The position numbers and the translations under genes are program-made. 64,000 bases of DNA, from NCBI GenBank assembly GCA_965208525.1, contig OZ242340.1, forward strand, positions 1,798,001-1,862,000, given 5' to 3'. Shown piece by piece: positions 51,644 through 60,034 of the stretch (position 1 is the first letter of the stretch; each line of letters starts with the position of its first letter). This stretch comes from VXYL01 sp965208525. Lineage in GTDB: Bacteria > Pseudomonadota > Gammaproteobacteria > Pseudomonadales > Azotimanducaceae. A model generated the notes under the pieces. That model was not told the origin of the DNA and did not search any database. It worked only from the letters and a program-made list of their open reading frames with translations.

Positions 51644-53002
51644 TCAGGCGAAAATGTTGCGGATGATGAACGCCGAGAGCGCGGCTTGCACGAGGAAAAT
51701 CACCACCACCGCCCCCGTCACCCAGTTCGCCGGTCGCACGCGGGTATCCATCCGCGTGCGTTGCAAGTACAGCGTGAGGAAGCTTTGCACCGGCAGCATG
51801 AACGCGCCGAACGTTGCGCCGAACACCACGAGGCCAATGGGCTCCGAATGCACCAGATAGATCGAGCAACTGATGATGGGCATGGCGATGATGTAGCCAA
51901 GAATCCAGCGCCGGCGTAGACGCAGGTTGCTGCGGGGGATGAAACCGAAGGTCACGAGCAGGTCAGGGAATGACCGCGACCCGGCGGCGATGCCAGACAG
52001 TACCGTGGAGAACAGGATGCAGAAGGCGCCGAAGCTGAAGAGCCAAAACGACCAAGGCCCCATCGTCTCCGTGTACATGCTCGCGAGCAAGGTGATGGTC
52101 TCCGTACCGGACGGTTCTACGCCTAGGCGGTGCAGCACGCCAGCGCCCAGCGCATAGAACGCGAGTGTGGCGCAGGTGAGGATGGCGAGCGTCACCCACA
52201 CATCTGTCTGCACCACCCGAATCCAGCCCTTGGCGCGCTGCACCCAGCCCGGCTCGTTTGGATCGCCGCCGACGAAGTTGGGATAGCCCTTTTCCACGCA
52301 CCAGTAGGTGTAGCCGGCGATCTCGCTCGAAGCGACACCGGTGGCACCGTACATGGCGATGGCCAGCACCGCGTATTCGAGCGGGAAGTCGAACGTCAAC
52401 CCCGAAAGGATGTCCGCTCCCGTAGCACGAAACTCCGTGGCCTGCATCAGCGCGGCGGAGACGATGGTGGCGAGGGTGAAGCTAATCACCAGCACCATCA
52501 TCACCTTCTCCAGTCGGGCGTATGCCCCGGTCCAGAGAATCAGCATCACCACGATTGCGGCAATAATCGTCGCTTGCGCACCATCCACGGGCAGCAGCAG
52601 GCCCAGTGCCTGTCCTGCGCCGCCGATGATGCCCCCTGCGGTGAGGAGCCCCGGCACGAAGCCGACCAGGCCCAGCCAAATGGGCCAAGCGATCGGCCCG
52701 TGGGGCCCCGGCAGCTTCCCCGGCATTCGGTTGAGGGCCCGTTGGTAGGTGTCGCCGCTGGTGACGACATAGCGTGCAAGCTCCGCCTGGATGAGCGATT
52801 TCACCCAGCACGAGAACAGCACCCACCACAGCAGCACGAAGCCCGCAGCCGCGCCGAGGCCCGCAGTGAGCAGGATTTCCCCGGAACCGACGATGGAGCC
52901 GGAGACGACGATTCCCGGGCCAAGGTTCCTTAGCCTTCCACGCAGCGTCGTAGGTGGCTCGCGCGTGCCGCCTTCCTGAATGGTGTATGGGTCATCGCTC
53001 AC
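51644..53002 (-). CDS. Nramp-family-related membrane transporter lacking canonical metal motifs
   Basis: The 452-residue protein has about eleven membrane segments with the LeuT-like Nramp pattern (LGPGIVVSGSIVGSGEILLT at the first helix, VLAIAMYGATGVASSEIAGY at the sixth, and a loop SRSFPDLLVTFGFIP). The canonical first-helix DPGN metal motif is replaced by SGSIVGSGE, and the sixth-helix MPH motif is absent. It therefore belongs to a divergent Nramp-like branch. The transported ion or solute is not known. The gene runs with the amidase and aminotransferase upstream, 12 bases after the amidase gene. Confidence 0.85.
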   Translation of the reverse strand: MSDDPYTIQEGGTREPPTTLRGRLRNLGPGIVVSGSIVGSGEILLTAGLGAAAGFVLLWWVLFSCWVKSLIQAELARYVVTSGDTYQRALNRMPGKLPGPHGPIAWPIWLGLVGFVPGLLTAGGIIGGAGQALGLLLPVDGAQATIIAAIVVMLILWTGAYARLEKVMMVLVISFTLATIVSAALMQATEFRATGADILSGLTFDFPLEYAVLAIAMYGATGVASSEIAGYTYWCVEKGYPNFVGGDPNEPGWVQRAKGWIRVVQTDVWVTLAILTCATLAFYALGAGVLHRLGVEPSGTETITLLASMYTETMGPWSFWLFSFGAFCILFSTVLSGIAAGSRSFPDLLVTFGFIPRSNLRLRRRWILGYIIAMPIISCSIYLVHSEPIGLVVFGATFGAFMLPVQSFLTLYLQRTRMDTRVRPANWVTGAVVVIFLVQAALSAFIIRNIFA

Positions 53003-53014
53003 GTGGCGCCCGCA

Positions 53015-53806
53015 TCAGCTTCGCGCCAGCGTGAAATCGTCGGCATCCAACCAGGCCGGGAAGTCCTCGCGATGGCGACGCAGTTCGTCGAGGTCCAGCG
53101 TCGCCGAAACCACCTGATCGCGGTCTGCGGCGGCGTGCAGCACGTCGCCATACCAGCCATAGACGCCGCTGCCGCCCCCATACGCTACTTCGTTGCCATC
53201 GACCCCAATGCGATTGACCGCAATGACGTAGCACTGGTTCTCCACCGCCCTGGCGCGGAGCAGCGCATCCCACGCGGACTGCCGGGCGGCGGGCCAGTTC
53301 GCGACGCAGATGATCGCATCGAAGTCCGGCACGCCTTGGCTGACGCGGTTGCGCATCCACACCGGAAAGCGCAGGTCGTAGCACACCACCGGCAGGAAAC
53401 GCCAATCGCCAAGGCGGACGATCACGCGTTCCGCGCCCGGAGCGTAGTGCTTGTGCTCATCGGCCATGCGGAACGGATGCCGCTTGTCGTAGTGAACGAG
53501 TGCCTCCCCGGGGCGCGCCCACAGGAAGCGGTTGAAGCAACGTCCTCCATCGGCGATGGCAACGCTGCCAGCCAGGGTGATCGCCCGTTCGGCGGCTGTC
53601 TCGGACATCCAGCGCACCGTATCACCGGCCATCGTTTCGCACATCTCGCGCGCGCTCATGGTGAAACCGGTGCTGAACATCTCCGGCAGCACGGCGAGGT
53701 CGCCGCCCGACACCGCATCAAGGCGTTCGTCGAACAGCCTCCGATTGGCTGCAGGGTCGTGCCAATGCAGTGCCGTCTGCACCAGATGCACATCAAGTGT
53801 CGACAC
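53015..53806 (-). CDS. Nitrilase-superfamily omega-amidase (YafV-like)
   Basis: The 263-residue enzyme has the Glu-Lys-Cys triad: Glu42 (LPEMFSTGF), Lys108 (HYDKRHPF) and Cys142 (VVCYDLRFP). The WSxx-type spacing fits omega-amidases of the YafV/Nit2 group, which hydrolyse 2-oxoglutaramate or 2-oxosuccinamate. The upstream aminotransferase is YbdL-like, the partner known from methionine-salvage transamination, where the resulting keto-amide is cleared by the amidase. Confidence 0.92.
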   Translation of the reverse strand: MSTLDVHLVQTALHWHDPAANRRLFDERLDAVSGGDLAVLPEMFSTGFTMSAREMCETMAGDTVRWMSETAAERAITLAGSVAIADGGRCFNRFLWARPGEALVHYDKRHPFRMADEHKHYAPGAERVIVRLGDWRFLPVVCYDLRFPVWMRNRVSQGVPDFDAIICVANWPAARQSAWDALLRARAVENQCYVIAVNRIGVDGNEVAYGGGSGVYGWYGDVLHAAADRDQVVSATLDLDELRRHREDFPAWLDADDFTLARS

Positions 53807-53828
53807 ATCCCCTCCCTTGTATCTGCCG

Positions 53829-55013
53829 CTACAGCTCGCTCAGGATTTGTGCAGCCTGCGCCAAGGTCGAATCGTCCTTGGCGAAGCAGAAACGCAAAAA
53901 GCGTTGCTCCGGCGGCTCGGCATAGAAGATGGAAACCGGAATCGACGCCACCTTGTGCTCCACGGTCCAGCGCCGGGCAAGGTCGGCGTCGTGCTCGTTC
54001 GTGATCGCGCCGTAGTCGAGGAGTTGAAAGAAGGTGCCCTTCGATGGCTGCAAGCGGAATCGGGATTCGCCGAGCAACTCGCAGAAGAGGTCGCGCTTGG
54101 CCTGGTAGAAGGCCGGCAACTCCTCGTGGTGTTCCGGACATTCGACGAGGAAATCGGCAATGCCGTGCTGCAAGGGCGTGGGCGTGGTGAAGTTGACGAA
54201 CTGGTGGATGCGCCGAAACTCCGCCGAGAGGGGCGCCGGCGCCACACAATAGCCCACCTTCCAGCCGGTGGTGTGGTTGGTCTTGCCAAACGAGGAGACG
54301 ACGAAGCAGCGCTCGAAGAGGTCGGGATAGCGAACCAGGCTTTCGTGGCGGCGGCCGTCGAAGACGATGTGCTCATACACCTCGTCGGAGACGACGTAGA
54401 TGTCGCGGTCACCGATTGCGGCGCGGAGCCCCTCTATGTCGCTCTCGTCCCACGCCGCGCCGGTGGGGTTGTGCGGGGAGTTGACGATCAAGAGCCGGGT
54501 TCGCTCGCTGATGGCATCGGCTACCCGATCCCAGTCGACGTGGAAATCCGGTGCAGACAGCGGCAGATGCCGGCAAGTTCCGCCAGCCAAGGTCACCGCC
54601 GGCTCATAGGAGTCGTAGCAAGGATCGAAGACGATGGCCTCGTCTCCGGCACGAATCACCGCATGGATGGCGCAGAAGAGCGCTTCGGTGGCGCCGGACG
54701 AAACCGTGACCTCGGTTTCCGAATCCACCTTGGTGCCGTATTGCACCGCCACCTTGTCGGCGATGGCTGCCCTGAGCGGCTCGATGCCGCTCATCGGCGG
54801 ATACTGGTTGTAGCCAGCCACGATGTAGTGGTTGACGCGTTCCAAGAGCTTAGGCGGCGCCCCGAAGTCCGGATAGCCCTGGGAGAGGTTGATGGCGCCT
54901 TCGTCGGCAGCAAGCTTCGACATGATCGTGAAGATCGTCGTGCCCACCGCCGGCAGCTTGCTCTGAAGTGGCAATGGCCAAGCCCACGGAAAGTCCCCGC
55001 CATTGTGGCACAT
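53829..55013 (-). CDS. PLP-dependent methionine aminotransferase (YbdL-like)
   Basis: From the ATG at 55013 the product has 394 residues. It matches E. coli YbdL closely: SKLPAVGTTIFTIMSKLA at the start, GYPDFGAPP, GDEAIVFDPCYDSYEPAV, NSPHNPTGAAW, VSDEVYEHIVFDG, and the PLP lysine in VSSFGKTNHTTGWKVGYCVA. It transaminates methionine-type amino acids with 2-oxo acids. The downstream omega-amidase gene begins 22 bases on, supporting a glutamine-transaminase/omega-amidase route for 4-methylthio-2-oxobutanoate. Confidence 0.94.
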   Translation of the reverse strand: MCHNGGDFPWAWPLPLQSKLPAVGTTIFTIMSKLAADEGAINLSQGYPDFGAPPKLLERVNHYIVAGYNQYPPMSGIEPLRAAIADKVAVQYGTKVDSETEVTVSSGATEALFCAIHAVIRAGDEAIVFDPCYDSYEPAVTLAGGTCRHLPLSAPDFHVDWDRVADAISERTRLLIVNSPHNPTGAAWDESDIEGLRAAIGDRDIYVVSDEVYEHIVFDGRRHESLVRYPDLFERCFVVSSFGKTNHTTGWKVGYCVAPAPLSAEFRRIHQFVNFTTPTPLQHGIADFLVECPEHHEELPAFYQAKRDLFCELLGESRFRLQPSKGTFFQLLDYGAITNEHDADLARRWTVEHKVASIPVSIFYAEPPEQRFLRFCFAKDDSTLAQAAQILSEL

Positions 55014-55050
55014 GTACCTTTCGGCCCGTCCCCTGCGAACTGCGTACCCC

Positions 55051-55122
55051 ATAGGGGCGGGGCTTGTCACCGCCCGTGATGAACGCACCGACGGACTGGG
55101 CACGGGACAGGCCCGTCCCCAC
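55051..55122. repeat. Pair of family II palindromic repeats
   Basis: ataggggcggggcttgtcac with cgcccg (55051-55076) is followed by an inverted, degenerate second copy (gggacaggcccgtccccac, 55104-55122). They lie in the divergent gap before the amidohydrolase gene. Confidence 0.65.
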
Positions 55123-55213
55123 GACTGCGTTTCCACGGCGCAGCCTTCTAGGACTTGCGCGAGCATCCCCGCTCGCGCAATGCTCCGGCAACACAGCACA
55201 ACCGGAGCGCCAC

Positions 55214-56383
55214 ATGCCCCTCGTCGATGCCATCGAACAGCAGAAGGAAGAGCTCACCCGTTGGCGCCGGGACATCCATGCCCATCCCGAACTCGGCTTC
55301 GAGGAGCACCGCACCTCCGAGTTCGTCGCCGCCAAGCTCGAGGAGTTCGGCGTCCAGGTGCATCGGGGCATCGGCGGCACCGGGGTGGTTGGCGTGCTAC
55401 GCGTCGGCAACGAGACCAAGTCGATTGGCCTGCGCGCCGACATGGACGCCCTGCCCATCCTCGAGGAAAACACCTTCGACCATCGCTCTCGCCACGACGG
55501 CCACATGCACGCCTGCGGTCACGACGGCCATACCGTGATGCTGCTCGGTGCGGCCAAGTATCTCTCCGAGACCCGCAACTTCCGCGGCCAGGTGAACTTC
55601 ATCTTCCAGCCCGCGGAAGAAGGCATTGGCGGTGCCAAGGCGATGGTGGAGGACGGACTCTTTCGTGACTTCCCCTGCGACATCCTGTTCGCCATGCACA
55701 ACGCGCCGGGAATGCCGGTGGGCAGCTTTGGCGTGAAGAAAGGCGTCGTCACCGCTGCCGGCGCCTTCTTCGACATCGAGATCAAGGGCCGAGGCGCTCA
55801 CGGCGCCTATCCGCAGCACGGCGTGGACCCCGTCGTGGTGGGGGCGCAGATGGTGAACGCCATCCAGAGCATCGTCTCGCGCAACGTCGGCCCCACCGAG
55901 GCGGCGGTGGTCTCCATCACCCAGTTCCACGCCGGCGATGCCTACAACGTCATCCCCGCCAGCGCTCACCTTTCCGGCACCGCGCGCACCTTCTCGAAGT
56001 CCGTCATGGAGCGCGTGCAGGAACGCATGACCGAACTTGCCGAAACCGTGGCCGCCGGCTTCGGCGCCACGGCAGAAGTGGACTTCCGCACCATCTTCCA
56101 TCCCGTGGTGAACGACGAAAACGCCGCCGAAATCGCGGGGCAAGTCTGTGACGGTCTCGTCGGATCAGACAACGTCCGTCGCGACCTCTCCGCCGGCACC
56201 GGCTCCGAGGATTTCTCCTTCATGCTCGAGGAAGTCCCCGGCTGCTACCTCCTGATCGGCAACAGCGACGACGACCACCAACGCCCCGTGCACAACCCCG
56301 GCTACGACTTCAACGACCTGGCCCTATCGGGCGGCGCCAGCTTTTTCGCCAAGGTGGTGGAACGCCATCTGGAAGCCGAGTAG
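55214..56383 (+). CDS. M20D-family amidohydrolase (hippurate hydrolase-like)
   Basis: The ATG at 55214 follows ggag. The 389-residue product has the M20D metal site: RRDIHAHPELGFEEHRT, GLRADMDALPI, HMHACGHDGHT, and PAEEGIGGAKAM. Near the end comes GSEDFSFMLEEVPG. These enzymes remove acyl groups from amino acids (N-acetyl, hippurate or indoleacetyl conjugates). The next gene, a deacetylase, starts 3 bases after its stop, so the two are co-transcribed. Confidence 0.93.
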   Translation: MPLVDAIEQQKEELTRWRRDIHAHPELGFEEHRTSEFVAAKLEEFGVQVHRGIGGTGVVGVLRVGNETKSIGLRADMDALPILEENTFDHRSRHDGHMHACGHDGHTVMLLGAAKYLSETRNFRGQVNFIFQPAEEGIGGAKAMVEDGLFRDFPCDILFAMHNAPGMPVGSFGVKKGVVTAAGAFFDIEIKGRGAHGAYPQHGVDPVVVGAQMVNAIQSIVSRNVGPTEAAVVSITQFHAGDAYNVIPASAHLSGTARTFSKSVMERVQERMTELAETVAAGFGATAEVDFRTIFHPVVNDENAAEIAGQVCDGLVGSDNVRRDLSAGTGSEDFSFMLEEVPGCYLLIGNSDDDHQRPVHNPGYDFNDLALSGGASFFAKVVERHLEAE

Positions 56384-56386
56384 TCG

Positions 56387-57304
56387 ATGAGTCGTGCCGC
56401 CGACAACCATGGCAACGCAGACGCGCCCTGGACATGGCCCGAAGAACGCTGGCGCCCCGTGGTGGAGAAAGTGCGCGCCGGACGGTCGCTCAAGCCCGCC
56501 GCATGGCCCGGGGGCGCCCAATGCGCGGTGGCGCTTTCCTTCGACTCCGACCATGAAACCCTCACCCTGCGCACCGGCGAAGGCTCCCCCGGCCGGCTGA
56601 GCCAGGGTCAGTACGGTGCCCGTGCCGGCGTTCCGCGAATCTTGCGGCTGCTCGATCGCTACGACGTGCCGGCCACGTTTTTCGTGCCTGCCGTCATCGC
56701 CATGCTGCATCCGGACGAACAGCGCGCCGTGATTGGCGACGGCCACGAGATCGGCATTCACTCCTGGATCCACGAGCGCAACTCCACCCTCCCCCCGGCA
56801 CAAGAACGCGAATTGCAGATGCGTGCCGCCGACAAGCTCGAAGAAATCACGGGTCAGCGCCCCGTCGGCATTCGCACGGCCTCATGGGATTTCTCGCCCC
56901 ACACGTTGGCCATCACCCGCGAGATGGGGCTCCTGTACGACTCGTCCCTCATGGCCGACGACGACCCCTACGAACTCGTCGAAGACGGCGAGCCTACCGG
57001 AGTCGTCGAACTCCCTGTGGAGTGGATCCGCGACGACTACCCCTACTGGGCGATGGACCGCTTCGGCGTCCTCCGCCCCACCGCTCCGCCCTCAGGAGTG
57101 CTCGAAGTATTCCGCCGTGAGTTCGACGGCGCCTACACGGAAGGCGGCCTGTTCCTGCTAACCATGCACCCGCACATCACCGGCCACCGCTCCCGCATTC
57201 AGGTGCTCGAGGAACTCGTCCGCCACATCCGCTCGCACTCCGGCGTCTGGTTCGCCACCCACGCGGAAGTTGCGTCCTACTGCCGCGAGCAAGCAAGCAT
57301 GTAA
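56387..57304 (+). CDS. Polysaccharide deacetylase (NodB-like)
   Basis: The 305-residue protein carries the NodB motifs: AVALSFDSDHE for the catalytic Asp and first metal ligand, and GHEIGIHSWIHE with the two metal His. It also has GIRTASWDFSPHTL and LTMHPHITGHRS. There is no signal peptide, so it is probably cytoplasmic. It resembles the PuuE/allantoinase-like and imidase-type members rather than chitin deacetylases. It follows the M20 gene by 3 bases and may act on a related amide. Confidence 0.9.
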   Translation: MSRAADNHGNADAPWTWPEERWRPVVEKVRAGRSLKPAAWPGGAQCAVALSFDSDHETLTLRTGEGSPGRLSQGQYGARAGVPRILRLLDRYDVPATFFVPAVIAMLHPDEQRAVIGDGHEIGIHSWIHERNSTLPPAQERELQMRAADKLEEITGQRPVGIRTASWDFSPHTLAITREMGLLYDSSLMADDDPYELVEDGEPTGVVELPVEWIRDDYPYWAMDRFGVLRPTAPPSGVLEVFRREFDGAYTEGGLFLLTMHPHITGHRSRIQVLEELVRHIRSHSGVWFATHAEVASYCREQASM

Positions 57305-57582
57305 TGCCCTGCACGTCACGTCCTACTGGGCGAGCGTCTCGGAGGGAGCCTTCATGTTGTCAAGGCGGTTTCGGTGATTTGGTGTTTCGGGTCGCGGAGT
57401 GTCCCAGGCGCCCTTGGTGCCTGTCGCCGTTTCGTCGGGTCGCGCACCGCGTCAAGCCGCTGGCGCGGCTGCTCCGCTTCGCTGCGCCCCTTCGGGTGAC
57501 CCGGCGCGCGACCCGACGAAGGGTTGGGCTGCGGCCGAAAGCGGGGCTTTCGGCCTTCGCCGCAAGCGGCGGGAGGGGCGGC

Positions 57583-58554
57583 TCAGCCGGCGTCGTCGGC
57601 GGCGCGGGGCGCCTGCGGGGTCCACAGGCGGTCGTCGCGGAGCAGGGCGTTGGCGAGAGTCACGAGCTTGCGCATGACCGCCGTCAGCGCCACCTTCGGG
57701 GGCTTGCCGCGGCCCACCAGGCGACTGTAGACGGCCTTGATGTCGGGGTTGTGGCGGATGGCCGACAGCGCCGCCATGTAGAGCTGGCGCCGCGGCCGCG
57801 CCCGGCCGCCGATGAAGCGCCTGCCGGCCCACTGGCCGCTCTCGCGCGTCCACGGCGCCAGCCCGGCCAGGCTCGCCGCCTCGCCGTGGCCGACTGCGCC
57901 GAGTTCCGGCATCTCCGCCAGCAGCGTCGCCGCCGTCACCCGGCCGATGCCGGCGATCGACGACAGCACCTCGGCGCGGTGCGACAGTTCCGCGTCGGAC
58001 CGCGTCAGCTCGCGGATGCGGGCCTCCACCGCCTTCACCTGCCGCGCCACCTGCCGCAGCCGGTTGCGGTGCTGGTGCCGCAGCAGCGCGCTGCGCGACT
58101 GGTGCAGGCGGTTCCGCGCCCGCGTCCGATCCCGCATCAGCGCGTCCCGCGCCGACACCAGCTCCTCCAGCTCCGGAAGCGGCTCCCGCCGCGCCCGAAC
58201 GCGGCGAAGCGCCAGCGTCGCGCCCATCAGCGCCAGCACCTTGGCGTCCACCTTGTCGGTCTTCGCCAGACGACCCGCCGCCTTCGCGAACAGCCGCGCC
58301 CGCAGCGGGTTCACCTCCGCCAGCGGAAGACGCTCCGCAAGGCGCGCCTCCAGCTCCCGGTGCAGGCGGCCGGTGGACTCGTACACCACCCGGTGCGCCG
58401 AGTCGCCGACCCACCGCGCCAGTTCCTCGATCCCCTGGGCGTCGTTGGCGAAGCGCCTCGACTCCCCGGTCGACAGACGGTGCGCGTCCAGGCTCGCCTT
58501 CGAGACGTCCACGCCCACCGCGTCCAGCCTGCTACCATCGTTCGTGCTTTCCAT
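57583..58554 (-). CDS. IS110-family transposase (DEDD), full length
   Basis: The ATG at 58554 lies after ggagcca. The 323 residues have the RuvC-like N-terminal DEDD set: Asp16 (GVDVSKASLD), Glu59 (VVYESTG), Asp100 and Asp103 (KTDKVDAK). The C-terminal transposase_20 region follows, with GIGRVTAATLL and APWTRESGQWAGRRFIGG, where Ser239 sits where the catalytic serine of IS621-type recombinases is found. It would insert and excise the element guided by the bridge RNA. It appears active. Confidence 0.92.
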   Translation of the reverse strand: MESTNDGSRLDAVGVDVSKASLDAHRLSTGESRRFANDAQGIEELARWVGDSAHRVVYESTGRLHRELEARLAERLPLAEVNPLRARLFAKAAGRLAKTDKVDAKVLALMGATLALRRVRARREPLPELEELVSARDALMRDRTRARNRLHQSRSALLRHQHRNRLRQVARQVKAVEARIRELTRSDAELSHRAEVLSSIAGIGRVTAATLLAEMPELGAVGHGEAASLAGLAPWTRESGQWAGRRFIGGRARPRRQLYMAALSAIRHNPDIKAVYSRLVGRGKPPKVALTAVMRKLVTLANALLRDDRLWTPQAPRAADDAG

Positions 58555-58748
58555 TGGCTCCTGTCCTTGTCTTCGGGCCTCGATGCCCATGCCTTCATTC
58601 AGGACCTTTCGGAAAGTGCGGCGGCGATCCGGCTCCCTCGCGGCCCTCGATGGCCTGGGCGTTCACGATCCGCCGCCACACCACCGCCGGCTCACACCGG
58701 CGGTGGTGAACCCCCTGAACGTGAGTTCACCGGGACATTTCTAACAGA
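58555..58748 (-). ncRNA. Candidate bridge RNA region of IS110 copy 1
   Basis: The non-coding end upstream of the transposase is where IS110-group elements encode their bridge RNA. It holds a perfect 12-base hairpin (caccaccgccgg at 58679-58690, ccggcggtggtg at 58697-58708, 6-base loop) and a smaller gtgagttcac palindrome downstream. The exact ends and the guide loops are not visible by eye. The same structure is conserved in copy 2. Confidence 0.55.
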
Positions 58749-58870
58749 CAAGGGCGTCCCGCCCTCCAAAGCGTGCCGAAGGCACGCACGCAGCGGAGCC
58801 GGCCAACGCCAACGCAGCCGGCGTTTCCAGACAACACCAACGAAGCGTCGGCCCGAACTGGGGCCGGAAG

Positions 58871-60031
58871 TCAGATGCCGAGATTCAGCAGGTTGTAGTT
58901 CTTCAGCACCGTCTGCCGGGTCTCGTCACTCCAGCGGTTCTCGGCTTCCTCGCCCGCAAGGGGTAGGTAGCGGTATGGCACTTCTTCGGGGAACCGTTGC
59001 GCCCTGGCGTCGATGGCGAGCCCAATCACCCGCGAGCGTTGGTGGATGCGGGTTTCGTCGTACACCACCGCCTCGCCATTGGGCCGCCGCTTCGCCACAT
59101 TCAGCACCGCATCGCGGCGGTGGAAGCCGAAGACGATGGAGACGCGGCGGTCTTGCGAGGTGTTGGCAAACGACCCGTGCAACGCCTGACGGTTGCAGAT
59201 GGCGATGTCGCCGGGTTCGCACAACATCGGCACCGCGTCTGGCAGGCGGTCGCTGCCGCACGCCTTCACCTTCGCCTTGATGTCGATCTTGCCCTGCTTG
59301 TGGCTGCCCGGCACCACCCAAAGCGCGTTTTCCGGAGTGGTTCGGCAAAGCTGCGCCATGAAGTTGAAGCCGTGGATGCCCTCGTCCCACCGCGGATGGT
59401 TCCAATGCGTGGTGCCGTCCTGATGCCATGCCACCGAGGTGCCGAGGCCCGGCTCCTTGATCCAGATGGAGTCGCCGAACGGCGCGAAGTCCTCGCCGTT
59501 GATGGCTTCCGTCACCTTGAGCAGTTGCGGATGGCCGTATAGGCGCAGGCACGAATCCATCACTTGCAGGATGCTGTTGATGAAGTAGACGGTGTGGGCT
59601 GGCGCGTCTTCGGCTGGCTTCGGTTCCGACATCTTGGCCGGATGGCGGCCGTAGTTCGCATCGGTGCCGCCGTAGGGGTCGGAAAGCGGCTTGCCGAAGG
59701 AAAACACCGGCGTCGTGAACGCGTCGCCGAATGCGGTGCGTCCGTGGCGGTCGAGTCCTGCGTCTGGCGCGACCGGTGCTCGATCGAGGAGGTCCGCGAG
59801 TTCCAAGCGCAAGTCGCCAAGCTCCTCGCCGCCTAGCACACCCTCCAAGACGTAGAAGCCATGTTCCCAGTAGGAAGCCAGCACCTCGGGATGCAGGGTG
59901 CCGTCGTCAGCGAAGCGCAACGGCCCGCGATTTCCGAGCGAATGGGCCCGTTCCTCACCTGCGCGAAAGTAGCCGCGCGCCCTTGCGGGCGCGTTGGCGG
60001 TTCGCTCTGCGAACTGCTTTACGCTCACCAC
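58871..60031 (-). CDS. PhyH-type Fe(II)/2-oxoglutarate dioxygenase
   Basis: A GTG at 60031 stands 3 bases after the stop of the methyltransferase gene upstream. This gives 386 residues. The PhyH domain is complete: WEHGFYVLEGVLGGEELGDL, the metal His-x-Asp in AWHQDGTTHW, and the distal His in ALHGSFANTS. Residues about 5-19 are encoded by a family I repeat (59975-60017), so the true start may be later (for example the TTG at 59920). It probably hydroxylates an unidentified substrate. The preceding gene's close spacing suggests coupling. Confidence 0.85.
   Translation of the reverse strand: MVSVKQFAERTANAPARARGYFRAGEERAHSLGNRGPLRFADDGTLHPEVLASYWEHGFYVLEGVLGGEELGDLRLELADLLDRAPVAPDAGLDRHGRTAFGDAFTTPVFSFGKPLSDPYGGTDANYGRHPAKMSEPKPAEDAPAHTVYFINSILQVMDSCLRLYGHPQLLKVTEAINGEDFAPFGDSIWIKEPGLGTSVAWHQDGTTHWNHPRWDEGIHGFNFMAQLCRTTPENALWVVPGSHKQGKIDIKAKVKACGSDRLPDAVPMLCEPGDIAICNRQALHGSFANTSQDRRVSIVFGFHRRDAVLNVAKRRPNGEAVVYDETRIHQRSRVIGLAIDARAQRFPEEVPYRYLPLAGEEAENRWSDETRQTVLKNYNLLNLGI
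59975..60017. repeat. Family I palindromic repeat inside the 5' end of a PhyH gene
   Basis: cgcgcgcccttgcgggcgcg followed by a hairpin around cggttcgctctgcgaactgc. It is located in the first 60 coding bases of the PhyH gene, just after the upstream stop codon. Confidence 0.7.
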
Positions 60032-60034
60032 CGC

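Larger units (their letters stand above)
57339..58748 (-). mobile_element. IS110-family insertion sequence, copy 1 (complete)
   Basis: The element of about 1.4 kb contains one transposase gene and a non-coding stretch of nearly 200 bases upstream of it. Copy 2 at 62052-63367 is almost identical over its length, which sets the left edge at the shared tcggagggagccttcatg (57339). The right edge is about 58748, near tttctaacagacaagggcg. No terminal inverted repeats are seen, as expected for IS110. The flanks on both sides (cgtctcggaggga and gggcgtcccgccctcc) resemble family III repeats, suggesting that it targets these. Confidence 0.88.

Noticed and set aside
57304..59280. Long plus-strand frames across both IS110 copies and the first PhyH edge
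   Set aside because: They are antisense to the transposase genes and repeat in both copies only because the elements are identical.
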